From: Sphingomonas abaci
GTDB taxonomy: Bacteria; Pseudomonadota; Alphaproteobacteria; Sphingomonadales; Sphingomonadaceae
NCBI RefSeq assembly: GCF_014199625.1
Contig: NZ_JACHNY010000001.1
Location: 310,001-374,000, forward strand
Direction of reading: 5' to 3'
DNA length: 64,000 nt
This document shows positions 37,867-46,403 of the stretch, in pieces. Positions within the stretch are counted from its first letter, which is position 1; every line of letters begins with the position of its first letter. The notes under the pieces were generated by a model that was given only the letters and a program-made list of their open reading frames with translations, was not told the origin of the DNA and made no database searches. The position numbers were made by a program, and so were the translations under genes.

Positions 37867-38283
37867 TCAGATGCGGCGGGCGGGACGCGGGCCGAAGTCG
37901 AACCAGCCCCGCCGCTCGCCGACCGGATAGGCGGGTCGCGCGGCGCTGGCGGCCCGGCCCGTCACCGGCACGACGCGGTCACGCTGACGCGGATCGGCGA
38001 CGACCGCATCGTCGACCACGCGGGTCCCCGCCGGCGCGCGCTCCGTCACCACCGGCGCGGCCGTGCGCAACCGTTCGACCTCGCGCTCCAGCTCGGCATT
38101 GCGCGTCTCGGCGGTGGCGAGCCGCGCCTCGACATCCTTGCGATGCGCGGCATGGGCGTCGCGCTCGGCGGCATAGCGCTGTTTCCATTTGCCGCCGCCC
38201 GGATGACTGGCGAGCCCGAGCAGCCAGCCCGCGACCAGCACCAGGCCGAGCACCGCGAATTGCGTGGGTGTGGTGAACAGCAT
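37867..38283 (-). CDS. Small membrane-anchored coiled-coil protein
   Basis: I recognise no family for this 138-residue protein. It has an N-terminal membrane helix (about 7-25, QFAVLGLVLVAGWLLGLAS). A Lys/Glu/Arg-rich coiled coil follows (about 38-75, with RNAELEREVERLR). The tail is basic and Pro-rich (DFGPRPARRI). It is the last gene of the Tad cluster transcript, 64 bp after tadC, so it may belong to that system, but position is the only link. Confidence 0.6.
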   Translation of the reverse strand: MLFTTPTQFAVLGLVLVAGWLLGLASHPGGGKWKQRYAAERDAHAAHRKDVEARLATAETRNAELEREVERLRTAAPVVTERAPAGTRVVDDAVVADPRQRDRVVPVTGRAASAARPAYPVGERRGWFDFGPRPARRI

Positions 38284-38347
38284 TGCGCATCCCTCCTGTG
38301 ATGCGCCGACAACGAGCGGCGCGCCACCGGGTTGCGAAGGCCCCCGG

Positions 38348-39346
38348 TCACTTGCCCGCGAGCATCGAGTCCTTGATCGAACAGGCCGCCGGCCCCAGGA
38401 TGACGACGAAGAGCACCGGCAGGATGAAGCAGATCAGCGGCACGGTCATGATCGCCGGCAGCCGCGCCGCCTTCTCCTCGGCACGCATCATCCGCTCGTT
38501 GCGGAATTCCGCCGACAGCACGCGCAGCGCCGAGGCCAGCGGCGTCCCGTATTTCTCGGTCTGGATCATCGTCGTGACGACACCCTTCACCGCGTCCAGG
38601 TCGACGCGCATCGCCAGATTCTCGAACGCCTGGCGCCGATCGCTCAGGAAGCCCAGCTCGATCGCGGTCAGCGTGAACTCCTCGCCCAGCTCCGGATAGG
38701 CGCGGCCCAGCTCGCGCGCGACGCGGTGGAAGGCCGCATCGACGGTCAGCCCCGCCTCGGCGCAGATCACCAGCAGGTCGAGCGCGTCGGGCAGCCCCTT
38801 GCGGATCGCGTGCGAGCGCTTGGTGATTTTGTTCTTCAGGAAGATGTCGGGTGCCTTGTAGCTGGCGATCAGCGAAACGGCGACCAGCGCGTATTTCTTG
38901 AGCGGCGACCATTCGGCGAAGCCGTCGGTGCCATAGACCCAGACGGTCATGAACCCGCCGATCAGGATCGGCAGCACCAGCCGGCCGAAGATCACCGCAA
39001 CCGCCCATTCCTTCTTGCGGATGCCCGCCTGGAGCAGCTTGATCTGCGCGGCCTTGAGCTGGCTGTCCTGGAGCACCTTCATCGACGACAGGATGGTGCG
39101 CATCCGGTCGGCGGTGTCGTTGCGCTGGACCAGCTGCGCGCGCCGCTTGGTGGAGGCGGTGATGCCCGCCTTCAGCTGTTCGCGCCGGTCGTTCAGCGCC
39201 TTCACCCGCTTGGTCATCGGATCGCGCGCGGTGGTCGCGGCATAGAGCGCAACCATCACCGCGAAGGCGGCGACCCCGGACAGGATCGTCGCCACCCACA
39301 GCACGTCGACCCCCAGGATCGTCGGTCCGCCCGTCTGGCCCATCAT
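38348..39346 (-). CDS. tadC: Tad pilus inner-membrane platform protein TadC
   Basis: TadC is a GspF-type platform protein of the Tad/Flp pilus. The 332-residue protein has membrane helices near residues 15-40 and two more regions. The GspF domain contains RKGLPDALDLLVICAEAGLT and LGEEFTLTAIELGFLSDRRQ, ending in a hydrophobic segment. It follows tadB with a 7-bp gap in the cluster cpaA-B-C-D-E-tadB-tadC. Confidence 0.9.
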   Translation of the reverse strand: MMGQTGGPTILGVDVLWVATILSGVAAFAVMVALYAATTARDPMTKRVKALNDRREQLKAGITASTKRRAQLVQRNDTADRMRTILSSMKVLQDSQLKAAQIKLLQAGIRKKEWAVAVIFGRLVLPILIGGFMTVWVYGTDGFAEWSPLKKYALVAVSLIASYKAPDIFLKNKITKRSHAIRKGLPDALDLLVICAEAGLTVDAAFHRVARELGRAYPELGEEFTLTAIELGFLSDRRQAFENLAMRVDLDAVKGVVTTMIQTEKYGTPLASALRVLSAEFRNERMMRAEEKAARLPAIMTVPLICFILPVLFVVILGPAACSIKDSMLAGK

Positions 39347-39353
39347 CCGCCCC

Positions 39354-40319
39354 TTAAATCTCGAAACTGACCATCTTGGCCATGATGAAGCCGCCGATCC
39401 CCATCCACAGCAGGCCGCCCATGCCGACCACCATCAGCCGCTCGTCGGTGAAGAAGTTCTTCATATATTCGTTGTTGATCATCCAGATCAGCCCGAACAC
39501 GATGAAGGGCAGCGACCCGACGATATAGGCGGAGGCCTTGGACTCCGACGACATGGCGCGGATCTTCAGCTTCATCTGTCCGCGCTTGCGCAGCACATCG
39601 GCGAGGTTGGCCAGCGTCTCGGCCAGGTTGCCGCCAGTCTCGCGCTGGATGGCGATGGTGATGACGAAGAACTGGAACTCGGGGGTGCCGAGCCGGTCCG
39701 CCGTTTCCTGCAGGGCGGCGTCCATCGACCGGCCGATCTTCATCTTGTCCGACACGGCGCGGAACTCCTCGCCCACCGGCCCCTCCACCTCCGCGCCGAC
39801 CACGCCCATCGTCTCGCTGATCGGCAGGCCCGACCGCAGGCCGCGCACCAGCAGGTCGATCGCGTCGGGAAAGCGTTGCGTGAACTTCGCCACCCGCCGG
39901 CCGATCACCCGGCCGACGACGAAATGCGGCACGCCGCCGCCCACCACCATCGCCGCGAACAACGTCAGCATCAGCGGGGCGCCCTTCATCATCAGCAGCA
40001 TCAGCGTCGCCACGCCCAGCCCGGCGGTCGCCAGCCCATATTGCCCGACCGTCCAGTCCTTGCCCGTCATCGCCAGCCGCTTGGCGAGCAGTTCGCGGTT
40101 GGGCAGCAGCCGGCCGACCGCCACGTCCATCCGCGTGTCGCGCACCGCGGCGATGCCGCGCGCCTGCGGATCGACCGCCATCTCCGCCCGGCCGTGCCGC
40201 TCGCGCAGCGCCGCGATCCGCCGCGTCTGCGCGCGCGATGCCGACGGCCCGGAAAAGGCGAGCGCCAGCATCGCCAGGACCATGGCCGCGCCGCCGGCGA
40301 TCAGGATCAGCGGCAGCAT
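39354..40319 (-). CDS. tadB: Tad pilus inner-membrane platform protein TadB
   Basis: TadB pairs with TadC to form the pilus platform. The 321-residue protein has a membrane helix at the N-terminus and two in the middle. The GspF-like domain contains QRFPDAIDLLVRGLRSGLPI and FFVITIAIQRETGGNLAETL. It begins 4 bp after cpaE, where the TadA/CpaF ATPase is usually encoded in such clusters. Confidence 0.9.
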   Translation of the reverse strand: MLPLILIAGGAAMVLAMLALAFSGPSASRAQTRRIAALRERHGRAEMAVDPQARGIAAVRDTRMDVAVGRLLPNRELLAKRLAMTGKDWTVGQYGLATAGLGVATLMLLMMKGAPLMLTLFAAMVVGGGVPHFVVGRVIGRRVAKFTQRFPDAIDLLVRGLRSGLPISETMGVVGAEVEGPVGEEFRAVSDKMKIGRSMDAALQETADRLGTPEFQFFVITIAIQRETGGNLAETLANLADVLRKRGQMKLKIRAMSSESKASAYIVGSLPFIVFGLIWMINNEYMKNFFTDERLMVVGMGGLLWMGIGGFIMAKMVSFEI

Positions 40320-40323
40320 CGCC

Positions 40324-41604
40324 TCAGGCCTTCTTCGCCGGCCGCTTGGCGACCAGCGCGCCCAGCTTGCCGATCAGCGATGCCGATCCGCCCGCCTGCT
40401 TGGCCCCCAGGCCCGCCGCCGCCTCGCCGTCGACCATGGCCAGGATCGCGGTCATCAGCTCGCCCAGCGGCGCCACCGTCTTGCTCCCCTTGCCGACCTC
40501 GGCGACCGGCTTGCCCAGCTTGGCCGCCTGCGCCACCAGCTTCTGGTCATAGGGCAGGACATGGTCGAGCTTGCGTTCGACCGAGCCCTCGAAATCCTTG
40601 CGCGCGATCTCCGGCTGGCCGTTCGCGATCATGCGGTTGCACAGCAGATGGACCTGGGTCTGCGGCGCATGGGTCTTCAGCCAGGACAGGAGCCGGATCG
40701 TGTCGCGCGCCGCCGCCAGCGTCAGCTCGGTGACGATCACCGCGACCGGCACGTCGGCCATCAGATTGGGATGCTGGACCAGCATCGCACGCGGCAGGTC
40801 GACCACCGTCGTCTCGAACGCGGCGCGCATCTCCTCCTGCAACTGGCGAAACGCGCCGCCATCGGTGACCAGCGGCGTATTGATCGGCGCCTCGGCCGAC
40901 AGCACCGCCAGCTTCTCCGACGCGCGCACCATCGCCCGCTCGATGAACAGCCCGTCGATGCGGCTGGGATTCTCCATCGCGTCGGTCAGCCCGCGCCCGG
41001 GTTCGAGGTCGAGCGCGAGCGCGCCCGTGCCGAAATGCACGTCCAGGTCGAGCAGTGCGGTGCTGCGGCCCGCCTGCTCGGCCATCAGCCACGCCAGCGA
41101 CGCTGCGACGGTCGACGCGCCGACGCCGCCGCGCGCGCCGATCACCGCCACCGCGCAATGCGGTCGCTCGACCGCGGCGTCGCCGGCCTTGGGCGCGTTG
41201 AGCATCGCCAGCGCTTGGGCCAGCGCGTCGCGGAGCATCTCCGGATGCATCGGCTTCAGCAGATAATCGTGGATGCCGCTCGACAGCAGACCGCGATACA
41301 GGCGCACGTCGTTCACCTGGCCGAGCGCGATCACCACCGTGCCCGGCTCGCACACTTCGGCCAGGCCGTTGATGTCGTTCAGCGGGTCGCCCGATCCGGT
41401 CAGGTCGACCAGCAGGATCTGCGGACTGGCGCTGACCGCCAGCGACTGGATCGCCGCGCGCAGACCGCCGTTGAACACCTTGTCGGGCGACCATCCCATT
41501 TCGCCCGCGACCATGCGGACGAGATCGGCGGTGGCCTCGTCGCCGACGAAGCAGGAAAAGGGGTCGCGGGTGCCGATCGTGGCCGGCTTCCAGGGCGCGT
41601 TCAT
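40324..41604 (-). CDS. cpaE: Tad pilus localisation ATPase CpaE/TadZ
   Basis: CpaE/TadZ is a ParA/MinD-type ATPase that places the pilus machine at the pole. The 426-residue protein has an N-terminal receiver-like domain keeping an Asp (Asp67) and Lys (Lys117, DYLLKPMHPE). The deviant Walker A GARGGVGAST (156-165) and LDLDVHFGTGALALDL follow. It starts 1 bp after cpaD. No ATPase of the CpaF class is present beside it. Confidence 0.88.
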   Translation of the reverse strand: MNAPWKPATIGTRDPFSCFVGDEATADLVRMVAGEMGWSPDKVFNGGLRAAIQSLAVSASPQILLVDLTGSGDPLNDINGLAEVCEPGTVVIALGQVNDVRLYRGLLSSGIHDYLLKPMHPEMLRDALAQALAMLNAPKAGDAAVERPHCAVAVIGARGGVGASTVAASLAWLMAEQAGRSTALLDLDVHFGTGALALDLEPGRGLTDAMENPSRIDGLFIERAMVRASEKLAVLSAEAPINTPLVTDGGAFRQLQEEMRAAFETTVVDLPRAMLVQHPNLMADVPVAVIVTELTLAAARDTIRLLSWLKTHAPQTQVHLLCNRMIANGQPEIARKDFEGSVERKLDHVLPYDQKLVAQAAKLGKPVAEVGKGSKTVAPLGELMTAILAMVDGEAAAGLGAKQAGGSASLIGKLGALVAKRPAKKA

Positions 41605-41605
41605 G

Positions 41606-42244
41606 TCAATTGCCTCCCTTGGCGCTTTCCGCCTTCACGGTCGCGCCGCCGCCGCCGGTCAGCGCGGCCTTGCGGTAATCGGCGACCGGCTTGGCGGCGC
41701 GGGCCGGATCGGTGAGTTCGTTGCCGGCCTTGCCCTGGACCAGGTCGCGCGGGTCGGCGATCATCGCGGCCAGATTGCCGTTCACCGCGCAACCATAGTC
41801 GGACGAGGTATGCTGGTCGTAGTTGATGCTGCCGTTGCGCGACCAGTCGGGACAGCCCGGCACGCTGGCGCGGGCGCGGCTGATCACGACGCGTACCATC
41901 CCGTCCGGCACCGGCGCGCCCATCGCCGGCCGCTCGGCGAGCAGCAGGCCGAAGCCGCCCACGATCTCGCCCACCGCGTCCCGGATCGCGGGGGCATCGC
42001 CCTCCGCGCCCTCGACCCAGACCCGGTCGCCATATCCCAGCTTCAACCCGGTCAGCCAGCCGGCCAGCCGGCCGCGTTCGGCCGGCGGCAGGTCGCCATA
42101 AAGGGTCGCGAGATCGATCGGCAGGTCGGTGCGCGACACCACCGGCTGGTGGACCGACTCGACGCCCCGGTTCTGCGTGCCGCCGCATCCGGCGAGCGCG
42201 ACCAGGGGAAGAAGCAAAGCGGCAAGGGTCAGGCGCGAGGTCAT
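41606..42244 (-). CDS. cpaD: Tad pilus lipoprotein CpaD
   Basis: CpaD is an outer-membrane lipoprotein that helps the CpaC secretin. The 212-residue product has a lipoprotein signal ending LAGC. The family core follows with VVSRTDLPIDLAT, GLKLGYGDRVWVEG and later CPDWSRNGSINYDQHTSSDY and GCAVNGNLAAMIADPRDLVQ. The start at 42244 is preferred to a GTG/ATG 7 codons earlier because GGAGACG lies just upstream. Confidence 0.85.
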   Translation of the reverse strand: MTSRLTLAALLLPLVALAGCGGTQNRGVESVHQPVVSRTDLPIDLATLYGDLPPAERGRLAGWLTGLKLGYGDRVWVEGAEGDAPAIRDAVGEIVGGFGLLLAERPAMGAPVPDGMVRVVISRARASVPGCPDWSRNGSINYDQHTSSDYGCAVNGNLAAMIADPRDLVQGKAGNELTDPARAAKPVADYRKAALTGGGGATVKAESAKGGN

Positions 42245-42261
42245 CGGAGCGTCTCCGGGCG

Positions 42262-43788
42262 TCAACGGGGGGAGCCGGGGGTCGGCGCGGCGCTCGCCTG
42301 GGGGCGGGCGGGCGACAGCAGCGGCGGCGTCGGGGCGACGGTCGCGGTCGGGCCGTTGGTCGGCACCGGCCGGCGCTGCGGCGTCTTGGACGATTCCGCC
42401 AGGTCGCCGAGCAGCACGCGCTGCACGTCGGTCGGCGCGCGATAACCGTCGGTCGGCAGCGCGATCTGGTTCAGCGTGTCGACCGGCTTCACCAGATAGG
42501 GAGTGATGACAATCACCAGCTCGCTCTCGTTGCGCTGGAACTGGTTGGATCGCAGCAGCGCGCCCAGGATCGGCACGTCGCCCAGCCCCGGCGTCTTGTC
42601 GTAGCTGTTGTTGTGGATGTTCGAGAGCAGGCCGCTGATCATCATGCTCTGGCCCGACCCCAGCTCGACCGTGGTCTCGGTCCGCCGGGTGGTGATGCCG
42701 GGCACGCGCGTGCCGTTGAGCGTGACCGCGTTCGAATAGTCGAGCTGCGACACTTCGGGCCGGACGCGCAGCGAGATGCGCCCGTCCGCCAGCACAATCG
42801 GCGTGTAGGACAGGCTGACGCCATATTGCTTGAACTCGACCGACACCGTGCCCAGTCCTTGCGCGATCGGGATCGGGATCTCACCGCCGGCCAGGAACGT
42901 GCCCGTCTCGCCCGAAATGGCGGTCAGGTTCGGATTGGCGAGCGTCGTCACCTGCCCCACCGTCTCGCCCAGGTCGAGCGCGCTGATCACATCCAGCCCG
43001 AGAAGATGGCCGAAGAAGTTGAGCGTGCTACCCGCTGTGCCGTTGGTCGGCAGCTTGAACAGCGTCGCACCGGGACGTGCACCCGCGCTGTCTACCGGAC
43101 CGGTATTCGTCGGCGTGCCTGGGACGGTTGTGATCTCGCCCTGGCGACCAGACCCGATCGAAAACTTAAAGCCGCTGTCGTTATTCGACCGGCTAGTGAT
43201 GTTGTTGCCGATATTCTTGACGAAATTGCGGTTCACCTCCGCGATCCGCACCTGCAGATTGACCTGCAGCGGCATGGCGCTGCGCAGCCGCGACAGCACC
43301 TTGGTGGCATCGCCGACATAGGCCTGGACCAGCCGCTCCGCCTCCGCCGCGTCGCCCGGCGCGGGCACCGTGCCGGTCAGCAGCACCAGCCCGTTCATCG
43401 GCGTCGCGACGATCTTCGCTTCCGGCATGGCCAGCGCCAGCATCGCGCCGATCGAGTCGAAATTGTTGCCGACGCGGACGGTTGAGGCATAGACCACGCC
43501 GCCGCCGCGCGCGGTGGCGGATATAGTGGTCTCTCCCGGCTTCTTGCCGAAGATGTAGAGCTGAGTGGGCGAGCGGACCTGGACGTCGGCGACCGAGTCG
43601 TCGGCGACGAACAGGTCGCTCATCGGTCGCGACAGCGTGACCAGGCGACCGCGCCCGGTATTGACCTGCACCACCCCGCCCGGGGTCGACGCGGCCGCGC
43701 CGTGCTGCGCCAGGAGCGGCGCGCCGCCCAGGCCGAGCGCCAGCGCCAGGCCGGCGGCGCCGGCCTTCCACAGGATCGAACGCGTCAT
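42262..43788 (-). CDS. cpaC: Tad pilus secretin CpaC/RcpA
   Basis: CpaC forms the outer-membrane secretin channel for the pilus. The 508-residue protein has a signal peptide, a BON-like/pilus-assembly N-domain (GRGRLVTLSRPMSDLFVADD), and the secretin domain. Within the latter, VGQVTTLANPNLTAISGETG and LGSGQSMMISGLLSNIHNNS are diagnostic, followed by VPILGALLRSNQFQRNESEL. It overlaps nothing and lies 1 bp from cpaB. Confidence 0.92.
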   Translation of the reverse strand: MTRSILWKAGAAGLALALGLGGAPLLAQHGAAASTPGGVVQVNTGRGRLVTLSRPMSDLFVADDSVADVQVRSPTQLYIFGKKPGETTISATARGGGVVYASTVRVGNNFDSIGAMLALAMPEAKIVATPMNGLVLLTGTVPAPGDAAEAERLVQAYVGDATKVLSRLRSAMPLQVNLQVRIAEVNRNFVKNIGNNITSRSNNDSGFKFSIGSGRQGEITTVPGTPTNTGPVDSAGARPGATLFKLPTNGTAGSTLNFFGHLLGLDVISALDLGETVGQVTTLANPNLTAISGETGTFLAGGEIPIPIAQGLGTVSVEFKQYGVSLSYTPIVLADGRISLRVRPEVSQLDYSNAVTLNGTRVPGITTRRTETTVELGSGQSMMISGLLSNIHNNSYDKTPGLGDVPILGALLRSNQFQRNESELVIVITPYLVKPVDTLNQIALPTDGYRAPTDVQRVLLGDLAESSKTPQRRPVPTNGPTATVAPTPPLLSPARPQASAAPTPGSPR

Positions 43789-43789
43789 C

Positions 43790-44842
43790 TTACTTCCCCC
43801 CGACCGGGACGGCGGTCACGGCATTGCCGCGCGCGATCCGCACCACCGGTCCTGTCGCCGTCGCGGCGCCCGGATAAATGCCACCTTGCGGCGCCCCCGG
43901 CGCCGGCGCCCCACTCGGCCCCATGCCGGCCAGCCCTTCACCGGCCGCGGCCTTGCCGGGCACGCTGCGCCGCTGGAAGCGCGAGATGTCCGCGCCGCTG
44001 CTGAAGGTCGAGTCGCCGACCTGCGGCTGGCTGGCGAGGCGCATCAGCATCGCCTTCTCCAGATGTGGATCGTCCGAAGTCTTGACCGAGCCGGAGGCGA
44101 TCGCCTGTTCCAGTTCGCCCGGCGTGTCCGCCAGCGGGCGCAGCGACAGCGACAGCGCGCCCACCGTCTGCGCCACCGCGATGCCCTCGGCGATCTTGGG
44201 CGTCGCCTCGACCGTCACGGTCGAGAAGGTGCGAACCTCGGTCTTGCCGTCCTCGCCGACGCTGTTGTCGGTGCGCTGATCGGTGGCGAGCACGCGCAGG
44301 TTGCGTACGATCGTCTCGGACACCTTGAGCGGCGGACCGTCGCCGCCACCCGGCACCGACTGGGTCAGCATCAGGTCGATCCGGTCGCCAGGGAAGATGA
44401 ACCCCGCCACCGCCGACTGGGCCGACACCGGCACCGTCACCGCGCGCATCCCCGGCCCAAGCGCCGCCGCCAGGAAACCGCGATCGCCCGGCTTGACCAG
44501 CGCGCCCTGCGTGACCGGCTGGCCGGCGGTGATGGCGTTGCGCACCACCGTGCCCTGCAGCGTCTTCAGATCGGTCCTGGCGCGCAGGTAATAGGCGCCG
44601 TCGACCAGCTCCTTGGGCCAGGGCTGGAACTTCAGCGCGGTGGCGTCCAGGATCGTGCCGACCGGCAGCGCGCGCGTGGCGACCAGCACCTCCGGCCCGT
44701 CGACCACCGGCGCGGCCGCGACCTGGCCCATCGCCGCCGCCTGCGGCGCGGCGCTGCCCGCGATCAGCGACCGCGCCAGGAAGGCGGTGATGCCGGCGAC
44801 GACCAGCGCCCCCACCAACAATATCAGCTTGCGACTATCCAT
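43790..44842 (-). CDS. cpaB: Tad pilus assembly protein CpaB/RcpC
   Basis: CpaB is a periplasmic membrane-anchored protein of the Tad machine with an SAF domain. The 350-residue protein has an N-terminal membrane helix (LILLVGALVVAGITAFLARS), the SAF domain (EVLVATRALPVGTILDATAL) and the conserved MRAVTVPVSAQSAVAGFIFP and GDRIDLMLTQSV segments. Two CtrA-like half sites lie upstream at 44887-44914. Confidence 0.88.
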   Translation of the reverse strand: MDSRKLILLVGALVVAGITAFLARSLIAGSAAPQAAAMGQVAAAPVVDGPEVLVATRALPVGTILDATALKFQPWPKELVDGAYYLRARTDLKTLQGTVVRNAITAGQPVTQGALVKPGDRGFLAAALGPGMRAVTVPVSAQSAVAGFIFPGDRIDLMLTQSVPGGGDGPPLKVSETIVRNLRVLATDQRTDNSVGEDGKTEVRTFSTVTVEATPKIAEGIAVAQTVGALSLSLRPLADTPGELEQAIASGSVKTSDDPHLEKAMLMRLASQPQVGDSTFSSGADISRFQRRSVPGKAAAGEGLAGMGPSGAPAPGAPQGGIYPGAATATGPVVRIARGNAVTAVPVGGK

Positions 44843-44886
44843 GGTCCTGCGTCTCGCGCCTTCCCGAAAAAACGTCCGGTTGTTCG

Positions 44887-44914
44887 ATGGTTAAGCATCA
44901 GCTCAAATGGTTAA
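44887..44914 (-). promoter_or_regulatory. Tandem CtrA-like half sites before cpaB
   Basis: On the minus strand TTAACCAT occurs twice (44907-44914 and 44887-44894), 20 bp apart, about two helical turns on the same face. The first copy overlaps the end of cpaA. TTAACCAT is the CtrA half-site consensus in alphaproteobacteria, and CtrA controls the Flp pilin gene of Caulobacter. Binding here is inferred. Confidence 0.5.
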
Positions 44915-45392
44915 GGATCGGTTCGCGAATGGCGAGCAGCCCCGCGATCGCGATCGCGACGCCATAGGGGACTTCGATTCCGCCTCGGTCGCGGTCCCCC
45001 TTGATGCGATGTTCGACCAGCATCGCCAGCGTCACCGCGCCGCCCGCCAGCGACATGACGACCAGCATCGACAGGAACCGATCAAGCGGCAGCCACAGCG
45101 CCAAGGCGGCAATCAGCTTGACGTCGCCGCCGCCCATCATCCCGAAGCGGAACGCTTGGGCGAAGAGCAGGAACGCGGCTGCCGCCAGGGCGAGCTGGAT
45201 CGCCATTCCCGGCCAGGGGGCGATACCGTTCGCCCACCACCAAAGCGGTGCGAGCAACGCGATGGCGATACAGATGCGGTTGGCGATCTCGCGCGTCCGC
45301 GCATCCTGGATGCCCGCCGCGAGCAGCAGCGCGCCCAGCAGGATCACCAGGCCGATACGCCCATCCATTCCAGTCATTACCGTCCCGCTCAT
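44898..45392 (-). CDS. cpaA: Prepilin peptidase CpaA/TadV
   Basis: CpaA is an A24 aspartyl peptidase that removes the leader from Flp pilin. The 164-residue protein has about five membrane segments and both catalytic Asp: Asp30 in GIQDARTREI and Asp90 in GMMGGGDVKL. It lies 55 bp upstream of cpaB and heads the Tad cluster. The start at 45392 (MSGTVMTGM) or five codons later is possible. No Flp pilin gene is found beside it. Confidence 0.88.
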   Translation of the reverse strand: MSGTVMTGMDGRIGLVILLGALLLAAGIQDARTREIANRICIAIALLAPLWWWANGIAPWPGMAIQLALAAAAFLLFAQAFRFGMMGGGDVKLIAALALWLPLDRFLSMLVVMSLAGGAVTLAMLVEHRIKGDRDRGGIEVPYGVAIAIAGLLAIREPILNHLS

Positions 45393-45394
45393 GG

Positions 45395-45423
45395 TTGACG
45401 GGCTGTAGACGGAAGGGTTTAGG
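45395..45423 (+). promoter_or_regulatory. Candidate promoter of the hydrolase-oxidoreductase pair
   Basis: TTGACG (45395-45400), 17 bp, TTTAGG (45418-45423), with the predicted start about 10 bp before the GTG at 45441. The -35 is good and the -10 weak. Confidence 0.35.
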
Positions 45424-45440
45424 ATTCCGTAACTGCACGG

Positions 45441-46403
45441 GTGACCAGCCCACCCGACTCACCGCCGCCGATCGCCCCCACCGACGCCCACACGCATGTC
45501 CACGCCGCCGCCGATCCCGGCCGCCTCGCGATCTGGACCGCGCCCGATGGCTGGCCGCACCGACGCTACGACCGGCCGGGCACGGGACGCGGCCGCCTGC
45601 TGTTCCAGACCGGGCGTGCCGACATGATCGAGAAATATCGCCCGACCCTCGACCATTTCCACGGCCGCGGCTGGGATGTCACCGCCTTCGACTGGCGCGG
45701 ACAGGGCGGCTCGGGGCGGCTCGCGGCGGGCGATGTCGGTCATGTCGAGGATTTCGGGCTGCTGGTCGACGATCTCGCCGCCTTCTGGCGCGACTGGCGA
45801 CGGGGTGACGGGCCGCATGTGCTGGTCGCGCATTCGATGGGCGGCTTCCTGAGCTTGCGTGCGCTGGTCGAGGGGCGGATCGATCCCGCCGCGCTGGTGC
45901 TGGTCGCGCCGATGCTGGCCCTGCGCTCGCCGGTCGGCGCTTGGGCGGGCGGGATGCTGGCGCGCTGGCAGGTCGGGCGCGGCGATCCGGCGCGGGCGGC
46001 GTGGCGGCGGCTGGAGGGCGAGCGCGCCGCCCAAGCCCGCCAGAGGCGGCTGACCCACGACCTCAGTGGCTTCGAAGCGCAGCAGGCCTGGCGCGCGGCG
46101 CATCCCGATCTCTGCCTGGGCTCGCCGAGCTGGCAATGGGTGGCGCAGGCCTTCGCCCAGACGGCGGCGCTCCGCGCGGATCCCCGGCTGGACCGGCTGC
46201 GGACGCCGGTGCAGTTCGTGCTGGCCGATGCCGACCGGCTGGTCGATTCGCGCGCGGCGATCCGAGTCGCGAATCGGATGCCCGCCGCCGAGCTGATCCG
46301 CTTCGGCCGCGAATCAGCGCATGAAATTCTGCGCGAAGTGCCGCCGGTGCGCGACAAGGCCCTTGCAGCGATCAACGCCTTCCTCGATTCGCACGCTCCA
46401 TGA
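45441..46403 (+). CDS. Alpha/beta hydrolase (monoglyceride-lipase/PldB-like)
   Basis: The 320-residue protein has the alpha/beta hydrolase fold with nucleophile Ser132 in LVAHSMGGFLS. The acid is in LADADRLVD and the His in ESAHEILRE near the end. The region FDWRGQGGSGR is typical of lysophospholipase/monoglyceride lipase-like enzymes. The substrate is inferred from family only. It starts with GTG, and its end overlaps the FAD oxidoreductase by 4 bp (ATGA). Confidence 0.8.
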   Translation: MTSPPDSPPPIAPTDAHTHVHAAADPGRLAIWTAPDGWPHRRYDRPGTGRGRLLFQTGRADMIEKYRPTLDHFHGRGWDVTAFDWRGQGGSGRLAAGDVGHVEDFGLLVDDLAAFWRDWRRGDGPHVLVAHSMGGFLSLRALVEGRIDPAALVLVAPMLALRSPVGAWAGGMLARWQVGRGDPARAAWRRLEGERAAQARQRRLTHDLSGFEAQQAWRAAHPDLCLGSPSWQWVAQAFAQTAALRADPRLDRLRTPVQFVLADADRLVDSRAAIRVANRMPAAELIRFGRESAHEILREVPPVRDKALAAINAFLDSHAP

